From: Spirochaetota bacterium
GTDB taxonomy: Bacteria > Spirochaetota > UBA4802 > UBA5550
Length of the DNA: 64,000 nt
Reading direction: 5' to 3'
NCBI GenBank assembly: GCA_016928865.1
Contig: JAFGJX010000005.1
Location: 48,861-112,860 of the forward strand
Position numbers and translations under genes: made by a program. The notes below the pieces were generated by a model. The model did not search any database and was not told the origin of the DNA. It was given only the letters and a program-made list of their open reading frames with translations. Positions within the stretch are counted from its first letter, which is position 1. The number at the start of each line of letters is the position of its first letter. Shown here piece by piece: positions 8,227 through 17,386 of the stretch.

Positions 8227-9192
8227 TTATTTTTTTTCCTGGCTGCTTTTTCTGTTCACCCCTTCTTCCAGGTTGATGTTGTTCTTCTTTAAAAACCGTT
8301 CCGTCTCCGCATCGATATTGTACAGGGTGTCTATCATGCTGTTTACCTTTTCAGGGGTCGGAAATGTTTTTTTAATGATCTGCTCCTCTTCTGGCGATCC
8401 ATTGTACGCCAGGTTCGTCAGGGTCCCGATAATGTTTTCAATGTCCTTCTGGGTATTGCGGACAATGCAGACCACGTTCGGGCCTGATCTGAAGCCCCAG
8501 TGAAACCCGTCGCTGCAGTTTACGGTGAATGTTTCAGTCACGCCGTCGCCGTCGGCATCCTCGGCATAATAGACGGTGCCGCCGTCCGCTGTCCGTCCGG
8601 TGACCGTGGTGATATAGCGCACTGCTTCACCCTCAACCAGTGTTTTTTTTGGCAGGCGCCGCCGTTCCACCGCTATCTCAGCCTCTCGCCTGTTGACAAT
8701 CAACGAGAGGAAGATGGCGACTTGCTTTTTCAGAAATTTCTCCCGCACACGTGAGTAAAAATCCTGATAATTGGAAGATACCCACTCCTTTGTCGTGTTT
8801 TTCTGGATTTCAATCTTCCGGTCTGTCACGAGAACGTAATCGGGTACGCCGTCGATCTTGTTGATCCATATGTCGGGGAGGAGCTGCCCGCCCTTGTCAT
8901 ACATCGCCATGTTCAGCCTGGCCTGTTCCGGGCTGTCGTAACCGTCTCTGAAAAGGAAGACCCTCTTGTCTTTTATGACCATGAGAGACGCAACGGAATT
9001 GTCCGCCTGGTCCTGGGAAAATTCCCCGTGCGGGGTTTCAATATGCTGGTACATGACGCGGTCTTCGTCGTATCTGCTCAGTTTTACGATATCGATCGGC
9101 AGATACTCGTGGTCTTTCGAATAAAGGGCCGGCTGCAGGAAGATGCAGAGCGCGGCGATATATGCAAGGTACTTTCCGATTTTTTTAGCCAT
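8227..9192 (-). CDS. Secreted protein of unknown function
   Basis: A 321-residue protein with a signal peptide (residues 1-25, ending ALYS). No family was recognised. The middle part contains a calcium-loop-like acidic run YYAEDADGDGVTETF, which resembles EF-hand or thrombospondin-type D-x-D-x-D-G loops, and the sentence-like pattern WGFRSGPNVVCIV. Residues ~120-170 (KEWVSSNYQDFYSRVREKFLKK) are helical and basic. The C-terminus is charged and rich in Lys, Glu and Asn. It is probably periplasmic. It is followed downstream by the shared terminator at 8168-8202. Confidence 0.7.
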   Translation of the reverse strand: MAKKIGKYLAYIAALCIFLQPALYSKDHEYLPIDIVKLSRYDEDRVMYQHIETPHGEFSQDQADNSVASLMVIKDKRVFLFRDGYDSPEQARLNMAMYDKGGQLLPDIWINKIDGVPDYVLVTDRKIEIQKNTTKEWVSSNYQDFYSRVREKFLKKQVAIFLSLIVNRREAEIAVERRRLPKKTLVEGEAVRYITTVTGRTADGGTVYYAEDADGDGVTETFTVNCSDGFHWGFRSGPNVVCIVRNTQKDIENIIGTLTNLAYNGSPEEEQIIKKTFPTPEKVNSMIDTLYNIDAETERFLKKNNINLEEGVNRKSSQEKK

Positions 9193-9296
9193 TTAGATTC
9201 CTCCATGATTGGGATGGAACGGAAGACCGTCCCGCCAAAGCGCACCGCTGGAAGGATAGCAGTCGTCGGCAATTTGTCAAATGTTTTTCAGGGGGC

Positions 9297-10553
9297 TTAT
9301 TTCCCGTCCATCTGTTTTCTTTCTTTCTTCCAGCGGGCCTTGTCCAGCTTGGTCCAGCTTTCCACCGCATGCCTGGAAAGTTCCCTCTCCCTGTCAGCGC
9401 GCGTGGAAGGTCGGGGTTTCGACTTTTTCCTGGAATGCTTGAGCCGCGCGCGGAGCTCTTCCTGCTCCTTGGAGGTCAGCGATCGTTCTGACTGAAAAAA
9501 GTCATCTGCATCAGGAGCGCCGCCGTTTCCGAAGAGCGAATCCAGGAGCGAGAGTATCTTCCTGCGGTTGACGAGGTTCATGAGCAGCGCGTCTGGTACG
9601 ACCGTTTCGCCGCAGCAGGCGCCGATCGCTCCGGTCAGAGCCGTCAGCGGCGCGGTGGAGCCCCCCTCGGAGACCGCGCGAAAAAGAAGCGAGGCGCTGT
9701 CAAGATGGAATGCGCAGATTGCGATGGCATAGGGGAGGAGTGCGGTGGGAAGGCCGACAGTGGCCCTGGTCACTGGCGTCGTGCGGACCCTGTTGACGCG
9801 CGCGCAGATCATCCACTCCGCATCCTCAAGGGAGCCGGCGCCTTCCATTTCTGTCAGCAGCCCGGCGATGCCGGCGAGCTCCCCGGCCAGCGTATCCGGG
9901 GTAACGCCCATTTCGAAGAGCGCGCCGGAATTCGATTCAACGTCGTCCGCCAGGGCCCGGGCGGCTGCGGCGGATTCGCGCACCAGGACTGCCGTCGACG
10001 CGTTGCCGCTTATCAGCGCGTTGAGCAGCGTCGGAAAAAACAGGCACAGCGCCATGGTCGAGTGATCGTGCGTAAAAAGGCGCACGACGGGTATAACGTC
10101 GGCCATCAGCCCGGACGGTGATGCCGTCCGGAAACAGGCAGGCGCCATTGCGGGCAGGATCCGTGCGCAGGGGGAGGGGAGCGCGCCCTGGAGGGACGTT
10201 CCTGCGCTCACCCGGGCAATGAAGTTTCTCTCAACCGCATCCGGGTTCCGGAATATGCCGCCGCTACCGGCCGGGCCGGTTGCGGCGGCGCAGAGCCGAA
10301 CGAATTCGTCGCGGCCGGGCCACCGGCGGGCGCAGGCCATTGCGCGGATGAGCATGAATTGCGATATCGAAGAGTAGAGCCCGGGCTTGCGCCACCGTTC
10401 CATCTTCCCCTTAAGGGCCGGTTCGGGATCGATATACCCGTCGATTACACGGAAGGCGGCGCGAATGTGGCCCTTGCCGAGTCCGTCTAACGTCGAACCC
10501 AGCGCGTCTCCAACGATGGCTGCCAGGATTGCGTTTCGCGCGGTAGTATCCAT
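9297..10553 (-). CDS. ADP-ribosylglycohydrolase-fold protein, probably lacking metal ligands
   Basis: A 418-residue protein that starts like the ADP-ribosylglycohydrolase (ARH/DraG) family: AAIVGDALGSTLDGL matches the usual GDALG-x-x-x-E opening. The family removes ADP-ribose from arginine and other sites using two magnesium ions. The matching later segments are altered: the usual T-D-D-T position reads YSSISQFML, and the C-terminal G-G-D-x-D-T box reads EGGSTAPLTALTGAIGACCG. The metal-binding aspartates therefore appear lost, suggesting a binding or regulatory protein. The last ~80 residues (KEQEELRARLKHSRKKSKPRP) are a basic tail not typical of the family. No ADP-ribosyltransferase is nearby. 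Confidence 0.7.
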   Translation of the reverse strand: MDTTARNAILAAIVGDALGSTLDGLGKGHIRAAFRVIDGYIDPEPALKGKMERWRKPGLYSSISQFMLIRAMACARRWPGRDEFVRLCAAATGPAGSGGIFRNPDAVERNFIARVSAGTSLQGALPSPCARILPAMAPACFRTASPSGLMADVIPVVRLFTHDHSTMALCLFFPTLLNALISGNASTAVLVRESAAAARALADDVESNSGALFEMGVTPDTLAGELAGIAGLLTEMEGAGSLEDAEWMICARVNRVRTTPVTRATVGLPTALLPYAIAICAFHLDSASLLFRAVSEGGSTAPLTALTGAIGACCGETVVPDALLMNLVNRRKILSLLDSLFGNGGAPDADDFFQSERSLTSKEQEELRARLKHSRKKSKPRPSTRADRERELSRHAVESWTKLDKARWKKERKQMDGK

Positions 10554-10758
10554 GTAAGCGTCCCCGGTTGCCTTAAAAATTCGCCGTAAAACGGGCGATT
10601 AATATGTATACGGCGCGGGATATGTATAAATTTCAACCAGTATTTTTTTTATTTTTTTTGAATTGCCGGATCCTTTATATGTATATTGGTATGGTGTAGC
10701 AAACCGCTGTGGGTTTTCCGCGCAGATTGTTTCATCTAGAAGAGGAGGTATGCAGGTA

Positions 10759-11844
10759 ATGAAGAAGCTAATCCTGGCAATGATCGCGGTCATGGTCTTT
10801 CCGTTCGGCTGCACGCGGGAAAAGGTGGATGAATACTCGATGATCACATTCATGATCGGCGATGTTAAGAAAAACAACGCTCAGGTCCGAATAGGGGACA
10901 TCTTGCAGGAAGAGGATATTATCAAAACCGGAAAGGATTCTTTCTGCGATATTAAAATCGGCGACTCGCTGGTGCGGGTTAAACAGATGACCAGCGTCGT
11001 GTTCTCTTCTCTGGTCCGAAGCGACAATCTGGAGAACACGACGATCGATCTGTCTTCCGGCAAGATGCTGTGCAAGCCCAAGAAGCTCATCAAATCAGAA
11101 ACCTTTTTTGTAAAAACGCCGACCGCGGTCGCGGGTGTGCGCGGGACCCAGTTTACGGTTGAAGCCGACGCAAAAGGCACGTCCCGCATCAAGGTCTTTC
11201 AGGGAAGCGTTAAGGTGGCGAAACGCGTAAAGGAACTGGACGCAAACACCGGCGAGGTTTTGCGGTATGCTCCTGAATTAAAAAAAGAAGAGAAAGTGGT
11301 GATTACCAGGGATGACGCGGCCAGGGCGGAACGGGCTGTGCGTAAGATCATGGAAAAAGTGTCTGGCGGCGGCAAGACGGCCTCGATCGAGCGCGTGATG
11401 GAAAAGGCCGGCAAGGAGGTGGCCGTCAGCAGGAAAAGGGTCGAGCGGTTCGCCCTCAAGGATTTTGCAAAAGACAGCAAAGAAATCATAGAGGTCAAGA
11501 AGAGACCTGCCGAGGTCATCAGTGAGATCGGCAGGGTGATTGAAGAAGAAAAGGCGGCGCCGAAACCGAACGGGCGGCTCCTGATCACGAAGTACGAAGT
11601 CTACCTGATAATGAATGGCACCATCGCGTGGGAAGGCACGGTCGTGGAGGAGCCGGTCCGGCAGGGCGACAGGCTCTATATTGCTTCCGGCGACCAGGTA
11701 TTCTGCGCGTCAATTGACGGCCCCGTGATCTGGAAGAAGCAGCTCGCCAACGAAGGTAGGCTTGAGCTGCGCGAAAACGAGCTTGTTGTCCCGGCGCAGC
11801 AAGGGGATACCAGGCTGGACGCCAGGACCGGAAAGAAGCTCTAA
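10759..11844 (+). CDS. FecR-domain lipoprotein
   Basis: A 361-residue predicted lipoprotein: signal ending in lipobox FPFGC (Cys about residue 18), then a FecR-like domain at residues ~30-150. The pattern VRIGDILQEEDIIKTGKDSFCDIKIGD and KTPTAVAGVRGTQFTVE is the classic FecR domain. In spirochaetes such proteins are surface or periplasmic lipoproteins rather than iron-sensor regulators; LipL45 of Leptospira is a known example. The C-terminal ~80 residues (LLITKYEVYLIMNGTIAWEG, DQVFCASIDGPVIWKKQL) look like two PQQ-type propeller strands. AGAGGAGG lies about nine bases before the ATG at 10759. An alternative ATG at 10750 sits too close to that site. Confidence 0.8.
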   Translation: MKKLILAMIAVMVFPFGCTREKVDEYSMITFMIGDVKKNNAQVRIGDILQEEDIIKTGKDSFCDIKIGDSLVRVKQMTSVVFSSLVRSDNLENTTIDLSSGKMLCKPKKLIKSETFFVKTPTAVAGVRGTQFTVEADAKGTSRIKVFQGSVKVAKRVKELDANTGEVLRYAPELKKEEKVVITRDDAARAERAVRKIMEKVSGGGKTASIERVMEKAGKEVAVSRKRVERFALKDFAKDSKEIIEVKKRPAEVISEIGRVIEEEKAAPKPNGRLLITKYEVYLIMNGTIAWEGTVVEEPVRQGDRLYIASGDQVFCASIDGPVIWKKQLANEGRLELRENELVVPAQQGDTRLDARTGKKL

Positions 11845-11902
11845 CGCGCCCGGCGCGCGCGGCCATCCGGCCAGGCGCCGGGGGACCGCGCCGCCGCTCC
11901 CG

Positions 11903-13006
11903 TCAACGCATAGTCTCAATAATCGAGAGAACCACCTTCGTCCCGTTGACGAGGTCGCGCAGCATAATGTATTCCTTCGTGCTGTGGACGTTCCGCATCC
12001 CCGCGGAAAGGTTTATGGCGCTGATGCCGGCCCTGTTGAGGATGTTCGTATCGCTCCCCCCGCCCGACACTTCGAAGCTGGGCCGTATGCCGACACGGGC
12101 CATTGCTTCGGACGCGATCCGCGCGATCCTGTCATCCTTTCCGATAGAGAAGCCTGAATATTCAAGGGCCCGCCTGATCGAGCATCGGGCCCCCCATTGT
12201 GTCGCGGTTTTTCTGGCAGCGTCCCGTATAAGGCTTTCGGTAGAGAGCATCTTCCGCCGGTCAAGCGAACGGACTTCGAGCACGCAGGCGGCCTGTTCCG
12301 CGACGATGTTCGTGGCGCGTCCGCCGGAGATCGTTCCCACATTTGCCGTTGTCTCATGGTCGATGCGCCCGCAGGGCAGCCGGGTGATGATGTCGGCGAG
12401 CACGTTGATCGCGTTTATCCCCCGTTCGGGCTCCATGCCCGCATGCGCCGCCCTCCCGGTAACGGTGAGGGTCATTGTTGAATGGTAGGGGGCGCGGAGG
12501 ATGATTTTCCCAACCGGCCCGTCGCTGTCGAACACGAAAGCGTGCTTCGCTTTCAGCAGGGAAGTGTCGAATTCCTTCATGCCGCGAAGACCCACCTCCT
12601 CGGCGCAGGAGATGAGGAACTCCACGGGCCCGTGGGGGACGCGGGTCTCTGAAATATGACGGATGCTTTCGATGAACATCGCGATGGCCGCCTTGTCGTC
12701 GCTCCCCAGGATCGTCGTGCCGTCAGAGGTGATTCTGGTCGATGACACGACCGGCCTGACCTTTTCGCACGGTGTCACCGTGTCCATGTGCGCGGAAAAG
12801 AGGACAGGCCTTTTCCCGGGAGCTCCCTTCAGGGTGATGAGAAGATTGTGTGAAATGCCGCAGGACACCTTGCGGGCGGTGACGCCGGGCAACCGGACCG
12901 CGGCGAGTATATAATCAAGGATCTCGCCCTCCTTCCAGGAGGGGGAGGATATTTTCGCCATGTCGGTGAATGTCTTGACCAGTCGCTTCGCGTTGATACG
13001 GTACAT
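11903..13006 (-). CDS. M20-family peptidase, peptidase T-like
   Basis: A 367-residue zinc aminopeptidase or deacylase of the M20 family. Ligand motifs: SAHMDTVTP (first His and catalytic Asp), ILGSDDKAAIA (bridging Asp), SCAEEVGLRGMKEFD (catalytic Glu and metal Glu), and VFDSDG. The insert dimerisation domain is recognisable at HAGMEPERGINAI. The organisation is closest to PepT-like tripeptide peptidases. The ATG at 13006 has GAGGT seven bases upstream and is preferred to a GTG at 13024 that overlaps the stop of the upstream nucleotidyltransferase gene. The two genes are therefore probably co-transcribed, although no functional link is obvious. Confidence 0.85.
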   Translation of the reverse strand: MYRINAKRLVKTFTDMAKISSPSWKEGEILDYILAAVRLPGVTARKVSCGISHNLLITLKGAPGKRPVLFSAHMDTVTPCEKVRPVVSSTRITSDGTTILGSDDKAAIAMFIESIRHISETRVPHGPVEFLISCAEEVGLRGMKEFDTSLLKAKHAFVFDSDGPVGKIILRAPYHSTMTLTVTGRAAHAGMEPERGINAINVLADIITRLPCGRIDHETTANVGTISGGRATNIVAEQAACVLEVRSLDRRKMLSTESLIRDAARKTATQWGARCSIRRALEYSGFSIGKDDRIARIASEAMARVGIRPSFEVSGGGSDTNILNRAGISAINLSAGMRNVHSTKEYIMLRDLVNGTKVVLSIIETMR

Positions 13007-13020
13007 TGCGGTGACCTCTC

Positions 13021-15507
13021 TCACAAGCCGCTCAGGATATTTTTAATCGCATCGCTGTATTCGCCGATGATGGCGTCACGCGCTCCGGCCGTGTCGCCCT
13101 CGCCGTACAGGTGGATTATCGGGAGGGAGGCGTCGGGAAGCGCCAGCACCCAGGCATCCTGTTCGTTGATTCGTATGCCGTCAACCACTTCAATATTTTT
13201 TTGGGCCGCCTTCTCGGCCAGGGCCCTCATGACGGCGGCCTTCTCCTCCTGGTTGCAGTAGAGCGATACGTGGAGTATGTTTCCCCTGGGAAGGGCCTGC
13301 TTCACCTCATGCAGTGTCGCGTTTTCCATCGACAGGTACTCGAGCAGGCGCAGAAACACGACCATGGGATCGAGCCTGAGCTCCAGCCAGGGGTATCGCC
13401 GCACGTCATCAAGGTAGATGTCGATCACGCCTTCAGGCGCCCTGAGGGTGGTGCTTGTGTGCTCCACCGACCCTCCCTCGGAGCGGATCATCCGCTCCAG
13501 CGCGATGGAGGAAGTCACGGGCAGGCTGATGAGGCTCCGGGCCCGGCGCTTCAGGTAATAGCGGCACAGGACGGCGACGATGTCCCCGTCGGTGAGAATC
13601 TGCCCCGTCTCATCGACCACGATGATATGGTTGCTGTGCGGGCCCACGATTACGCCGATCTCATGGTTCATCCGCGACATCTTCGTGATGTTTTCGATGG
13701 CGTCGCGGGTGTCTGATTTGGTTTCCTCCTCGTTTGTGAACTCTTTGATCTGTCCGCGCAGCACCGCGGTCTCGCAGCCATATTCGTTCAGGAGTCCGGG
13801 AAACACCCGCGAGGCGGTTCCGTTGAAGCAGTCGGCGATGATTTTCCTCCTGTTGCCGCTCCCCGGGGAAACGTTGAGGTAGCGGCCGGCGTTCTGTATG
13901 TAGGATTCCACGTGATGGCTCGGATAGACAAGCGTGCCGGTTTCAAACGCGTCTTTACGCGGGAAGTCTCCCCTGAAAAAGATGTTCTCTATCTTTTTTT
14001 CTTCTCCCAGTGATATCTGAAAGCCGTGCCTGTCGAAGAGCCTGATCTGGATGAACTGGAGCTCGGTGAGCGGCGCTATCTGGATATAGGCGCCCATATC
14101 CGCGTCCAGGAACCGGATGGCGTAGCGGTTCACCGGGACCGATTCTATCTCCATATCGAATACGTCAACCCCCATTGAGAGAAGCCCGGCGGTGAAAGCG
14201 CGCATGATGAGGCGCCCCGCCATGGTGGTGTCGCGGCTCACGGTGATCCTGGCGTTTTTACCGAGGTAGGCGCCGATGGCGGCGCCAAGCTTCGATGCGA
14301 ATTCCGGCGTGATCTTCACGTTGAAGGTGCCGACGATCCCCTCCGATCCGAATAGCGTCTTCTTTTCGCGCTGGCCCCAGACAATGTCCTCTGCAAGCCT
14401 GGTCCCCTGCTCGATAAACTTGTCGGGCCATACGCGGATACCCGCGGCGATCTCCACGTCGCTTCCAATGCGGCAGTCGTCGCTGATGACGCAGCCCTCG
14501 TATACGGCCACATGCTGCTCAAGAACGCATCTCTTGCCTATAACGGCGCCCCTGATCTCGCACCGGGGACCGATGATGGTGTTGTGGAGTATGATGGATT
14601 TCCGGATCGAAGCGTTCTCCTCTATCACGCAGTTGTCCCCGATTATCGATGATTCGGTAACCTCGGCCCCTTCCTTTATCTTGACGAAATCCCCGATGAT
14701 CACCGGCCCCCTGACGATCGCGCCGGGATGGATCTCCACGTCCCTGCCTGCCCAGATGTCCTGGGCTATCTTTTTGCCGGGGAAATCGATGTTTACCATG
14801 CCGCCGAGGATGTCACGGTGGACATCAGAGTACGCGGAGAGGGTGCCGATGTCGCACCAGTACCCGTCGGCTATGTATCCGTAGAGGGGGACGCCGATCT
14901 GTTGAAGACGGGGGAACAGATCAAGGGAAAAATCGTATTTTATTTCTGCCGGCACGTGTTCGAGAATGATGGCTGCATCCACGACATACAGACCGGTGTT
15001 GGCCGTATCGCTGAACACTTCGCTCCATGAAGGTTTTTCCAGGAACCGCTCTATCCGGCCGTCGTCGGCGGTGATGACTATCCCGTATTCCGTGGGCTTG
15101 CCCACGCGCTTCAGGACAATGGTAAAACGCGAGCCGCGGCTGCGGTTAAACGCGAGAATGTCGGTAATGTTGAAATCGATGATGCCGTCGCCCGACAGCA
15201 CCAGCACGGTGCCTGAGAAATCGCCGATCGCGAGTTTCACGCCGCCGGCGGTACCGAGGGGCGTTTCTTCCAGGGAATAGGAGATTGAAACGCCCCATTC
15301 CGAGCCGTCTCCGAAGTGGTTCTGAACATTCTCCGGCAGGTAGGAGAGGCTTATGATGATGTCAGTGATGCCGTGGCGCTTCAGGAGATTGATGGCATGT
15401 TCGAGTACCGGCTTGTTGATGACCGGTACCATCGGCTTTGAGCGGTTGCAGGTGAGCGGTCTGAGCCGCGTTCCCTCTCCTCCCGCCATGATGACCGCTT
15501 TGACCAT
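13021..15507 (-). CDS. NDP-sugar pyrophosphorylase / phosphomannomutase-like fusion
   Basis: An 828-residue fusion. Residues 1-235 are a nucleotidyltransferase (AVIMAGGEGTRLRPLT, then NKPVLEH) of the mannose-1-phosphate guanylyltransferase type. Residues ~250-380 are left-handed beta-helix hexapeptide repeats (IIGDNCVIEENASI). Residues ~385-828 align with alpha-D-phosphohexomutases. In the mutase part the expected phosphoserine loop T-A-S-H-N-P is not visible; the equivalent strand reads GAYIQIAPLTELQFIQIR. The mutase half is therefore probably not catalytic by the classical mechanism, as in other long members of this fusion family. The likely product is GDP-mannose or a related activated sugar for surface polysaccharide. 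The M20 peptidase gene follows directly. Confidence 0.85.
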   Translation of the reverse strand: MVKAVIMAGGEGTRLRPLTCNRSKPMVPVINKPVLEHAINLLKRHGITDIIISLSYLPENVQNHFGDGSEWGVSISYSLEETPLGTAGGVKLAIGDFSGTVLVLSGDGIIDFNITDILAFNRSRGSRFTIVLKRVGKPTEYGIVITADDGRIERFLEKPSWSEVFSDTANTGLYVVDAAIILEHVPAEIKYDFSLDLFPRLQQIGVPLYGYIADGYWCDIGTLSAYSDVHRDILGGMVNIDFPGKKIAQDIWAGRDVEIHPGAIVRGPVIIGDFVKIKEGAEVTESSIIGDNCVIEENASIRKSIILHNTIIGPRCEIRGAVIGKRCVLEQHVAVYEGCVISDDCRIGSDVEIAAGIRVWPDKFIEQGTRLAEDIVWGQREKKTLFGSEGIVGTFNVKITPEFASKLGAAIGAYLGKNARITVSRDTTMAGRLIMRAFTAGLLSMGVDVFDMEIESVPVNRYAIRFLDADMGAYIQIAPLTELQFIQIRLFDRHGFQISLGEEKKIENIFFRGDFPRKDAFETGTLVYPSHHVESYIQNAGRYLNVSPGSGNRRKIIADCFNGTASRVFPGLLNEYGCETAVLRGQIKEFTNEEETKSDTRDAIENITKMSRMNHEIGVIVGPHSNHIIVVDETGQILTDGDIVAVLCRYYLKRRARSLISLPVTSSIALERMIRSEGGSVEHTSTTLRAPEGVIDIYLDDVRRYPWLELRLDPMVVFLRLLEYLSMENATLHEVKQALPRGNILHVSLYCNQEEKAAVMRALAEKAAQKNIEVVDGIRINEQDAWVLALPDASLPIIHLYGEGDTAGARDAIIGEYSDAIKNILSGL

Positions 15508-15704
15508 GAATCCTCTCCTTGGGGGTATGGTGCCGCATGAAAAAAACGCAAACTGGAATGGAAATGATTATGATATGTCACATGAAATATACGCCCTGAC
15601 AGGATTGCACGATTTGTGCAGGGCTTGATGTCTGGTGCAATTAGTCTGCCACGTGAAGATATAATGTCAATCAAATTCTTCTGCAGAGTGCAGCAAGGGA
15701 GGTG

Positions 15705-16220
15705 TCAGTAGCGGTAAATCACCCTGCCGATAACACAGTCGCCCGGAATGGCGCCCAGGGTCCTGCTGTCGTATCCGCCATCCATGTTATCGCCAAGAAT
15801 AAAGTAATGATTACGCGTTAATTTGACGGCGGGCATGTTGTCCCTGAAGCTAAAATTCATGGGAAAGACCCGCCTGTCGGATGATTTCGTTTTCCACGGG
15901 AACCTGAGCCTGATGTTGTTGACAAGGATAACTTTATCCCTGATCTCGACCGTGTCCCCTTCCATGGCCGCAACCCTTCCTGCAAGCATTCGACCCGGTT
16001 CAACGGGGCTTTCAATCAGAACGATATCGCCGCGTTTCGGCGCGCCATGCTTGAGGATGATGGCCGTATCACCGGGTTTCAGGTTCGGTTCCATCGAGGA
16101 ATCCGTGACGCGAAAGGGCATGAAAAACAGCCGACAGACGAGAAAGCCGGCGATGATGCCGCCGGCGGCGGAGAGTATCTTTATGAATATGCCTGATCCC
16201 TGCTTTTCCTGCCGATACAT
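15705..16220 (-). CDS. Signal peptidase I homologue with altered catalytic lysine position
   Basis: A 171-residue protein with an N-terminal membrane anchor (residues 10-29) and an S26 peptidase domain. Box B is VTDSSMEPNLKPGD (catalytic Ser), box C is KRGDIVLIE, and box E is ILGDNMDGGYDSRTLG. Box D, normally K-R-V-x-G-x-P-G-D, reads MLAGRVAAMEGDTVEI: the usual general-base lysine is replaced by glycine. The family removes signal peptides on the outer face of the membrane. Activity here would need another base, or the protein is not a classical peptidase. It is monocistronic, with a roughly 350-base spacer to flaA2 on its start side. Confidence 0.75.
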   Translation of the reverse strand: MYRQEKQGSGIFIKILSAAGGIIAGFLVCRLFFMPFRVTDSSMEPNLKPGDTAIILKHGAPKRGDIVLIESPVEPGRMLAGRVAAMEGDTVEIRDKVILVNNIRLRFPWKTKSSDRRVFPMNFSFRDNMPAVKLTRNHYFILGDNMDGGYDSRTLGAIPGDCVIGRVIYRY

Positions 16221-16574
16221 GGCTTACCTGCGTGTGAATTTTTTTTTAAACTGGATAACAATAGCTGCGCCCTGTAATAAATCAATAAAAAATCCGGAGA
16301 GGATTATGTCGTAAGAGGTGCGGCGCTCAGGCCGCCCACTGACGTATTGAAGTTTCGCCGGCATCCGATATTAATTTCTTGACAAGTATGCCAAAATTTT
16401 AATAAAATTGCTGCGCAGCCGGCGGTTTTTTATTGATGGCCAGGCTGAATGCTTTATATTTTTATACTAAATTTTAACTATTGTGGGACCGATTAATTAA
16501 CAAGTAACGCTGTGGTGTACTTATCTTAACGATATAATACTATAAAGAGAATATCAGCTTCAAAGGAGTGAACG
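16221..16574. other. AT-rich divergent spacer upstream of flaA2
   Basis: No gene is seen in these 354 bases. Candidate promoter elements for the flaA unit are TTGACA (16379-16384) followed by an AT-rich ATAAAA-type -10 about 17 bases later, and TATAAT at 16533-16538, 37 bases before the flaA2 ATG, without a convincing -35 box. Confidence 0.4.
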
Positions 16575-17339
16575 ATGAAAAGGATTACCAGGTTAAGTAC
16601 ATTGTCGTTAGCAATCGGAGTTATGATGTTGTTTTTCGGCAGTGGAACAATAAATCTGAAGGCCCAGCAGGATACCGGAGCCCAGGGCGAGAGAAAGCAG
16701 AAGCAGGATGGGCTTGTCGTTGACTGGCTTAATGATTTTGAAGACTGCGAGGACTGGCGCGCGGTTTCAACCTGCCCGATCGGAGACACCAAGACCCGCA
16801 AGATACCGGGAAAGCCCAGGCCTGTCAATGACCAGGGCCAGGCGGTGAATGAGGACGGTCAGCCGGGCGAGTTCAAGAGTGAATTTACCGACGAGAATGG
16901 AATATCACACAAAAATGATTATGTGCTGGGCATCAAAACATATTTCATAGACCGGGGCTTTGACCGGGTCGAGGCGTTCCCTCCGAACGAATATATCATC
17001 AGGGGGAAGGCCCGCGAGATGAAGTTCTGGGTGCTCGGGAGGAAATTCAGGCACACCCTCTCTGTCAAGCTCAGGGACTACAAGGGGCATGTTCACAAGC
17101 TCAAAGTGGGCCGCCTTGATTTCTGGGGATGGAAAGAGATGTCCGTCATCATCCCCGGCTGGCTTCCCCAGTCTACCAGTTACGCGCTTCTTGACAGGAA
17201 CCTCCATTTCGTTTCGTTCTTTGTCGAGTGCGACCTGTATGAAGTGCCCGGAACGTTTTACACCTACATCGACCAGTTCAGGGTTGTAACGGATCTGTCT
17301 GAATTTACCGGCGATGAGACCATCAAGGACACCTGGTAG
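16575..17339 (+). CDS. flaA2: Periplasmic flagellar filament sheath protein FlaA2
   Basis: A 254-residue exported protein of the spirochaete FlaA family, which coats the periplasmic flagellar filament. A signal peptide covers about residues 1-32. The conserved FlaA pattern is present: DWLNDFEDCEDWR near the mature N-terminus, KAREMKFWVLGRKFRHTLSVK, RDYKGHVHKLKVGRLDFWGW and a C-terminal YIDQFRVVTD. A GGAG site (AAAGGAGTGAACG) precedes the ATG. It is followed after 47 bases by a longer FlaA paralogue; the short-then-long order is that of Leptospira flaA2-flaA1, on which the symbol is based. Family assignment is firm, the number less so. Confidence 0.85.
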   Translation: MKRITRLSTLSLAIGVMMLFFGSGTINLKAQQDTGAQGERKQKQDGLVVDWLNDFEDCEDWRAVSTCPIGDTKTRKIPGKPRPVNDQGQAVNEDGQPGEFKSEFTDENGISHKNDYVLGIKTYFIDRGFDRVEAFPPNEYIIRGKAREMKFWVLGRKFRHTLSVKLRDYKGHVHKLKVGRLDFWGWKEMSVIIPGWLPQSTSYALLDRNLHFVSFFVECDLYEVPGTFYTYIDQFRVVTDLSEFTGDETIKDTW

Positions 17340-17386
17340 AATATAGCGATAGGACACGTGATATAGGCTGAGAAGGGAGGCTTTTA

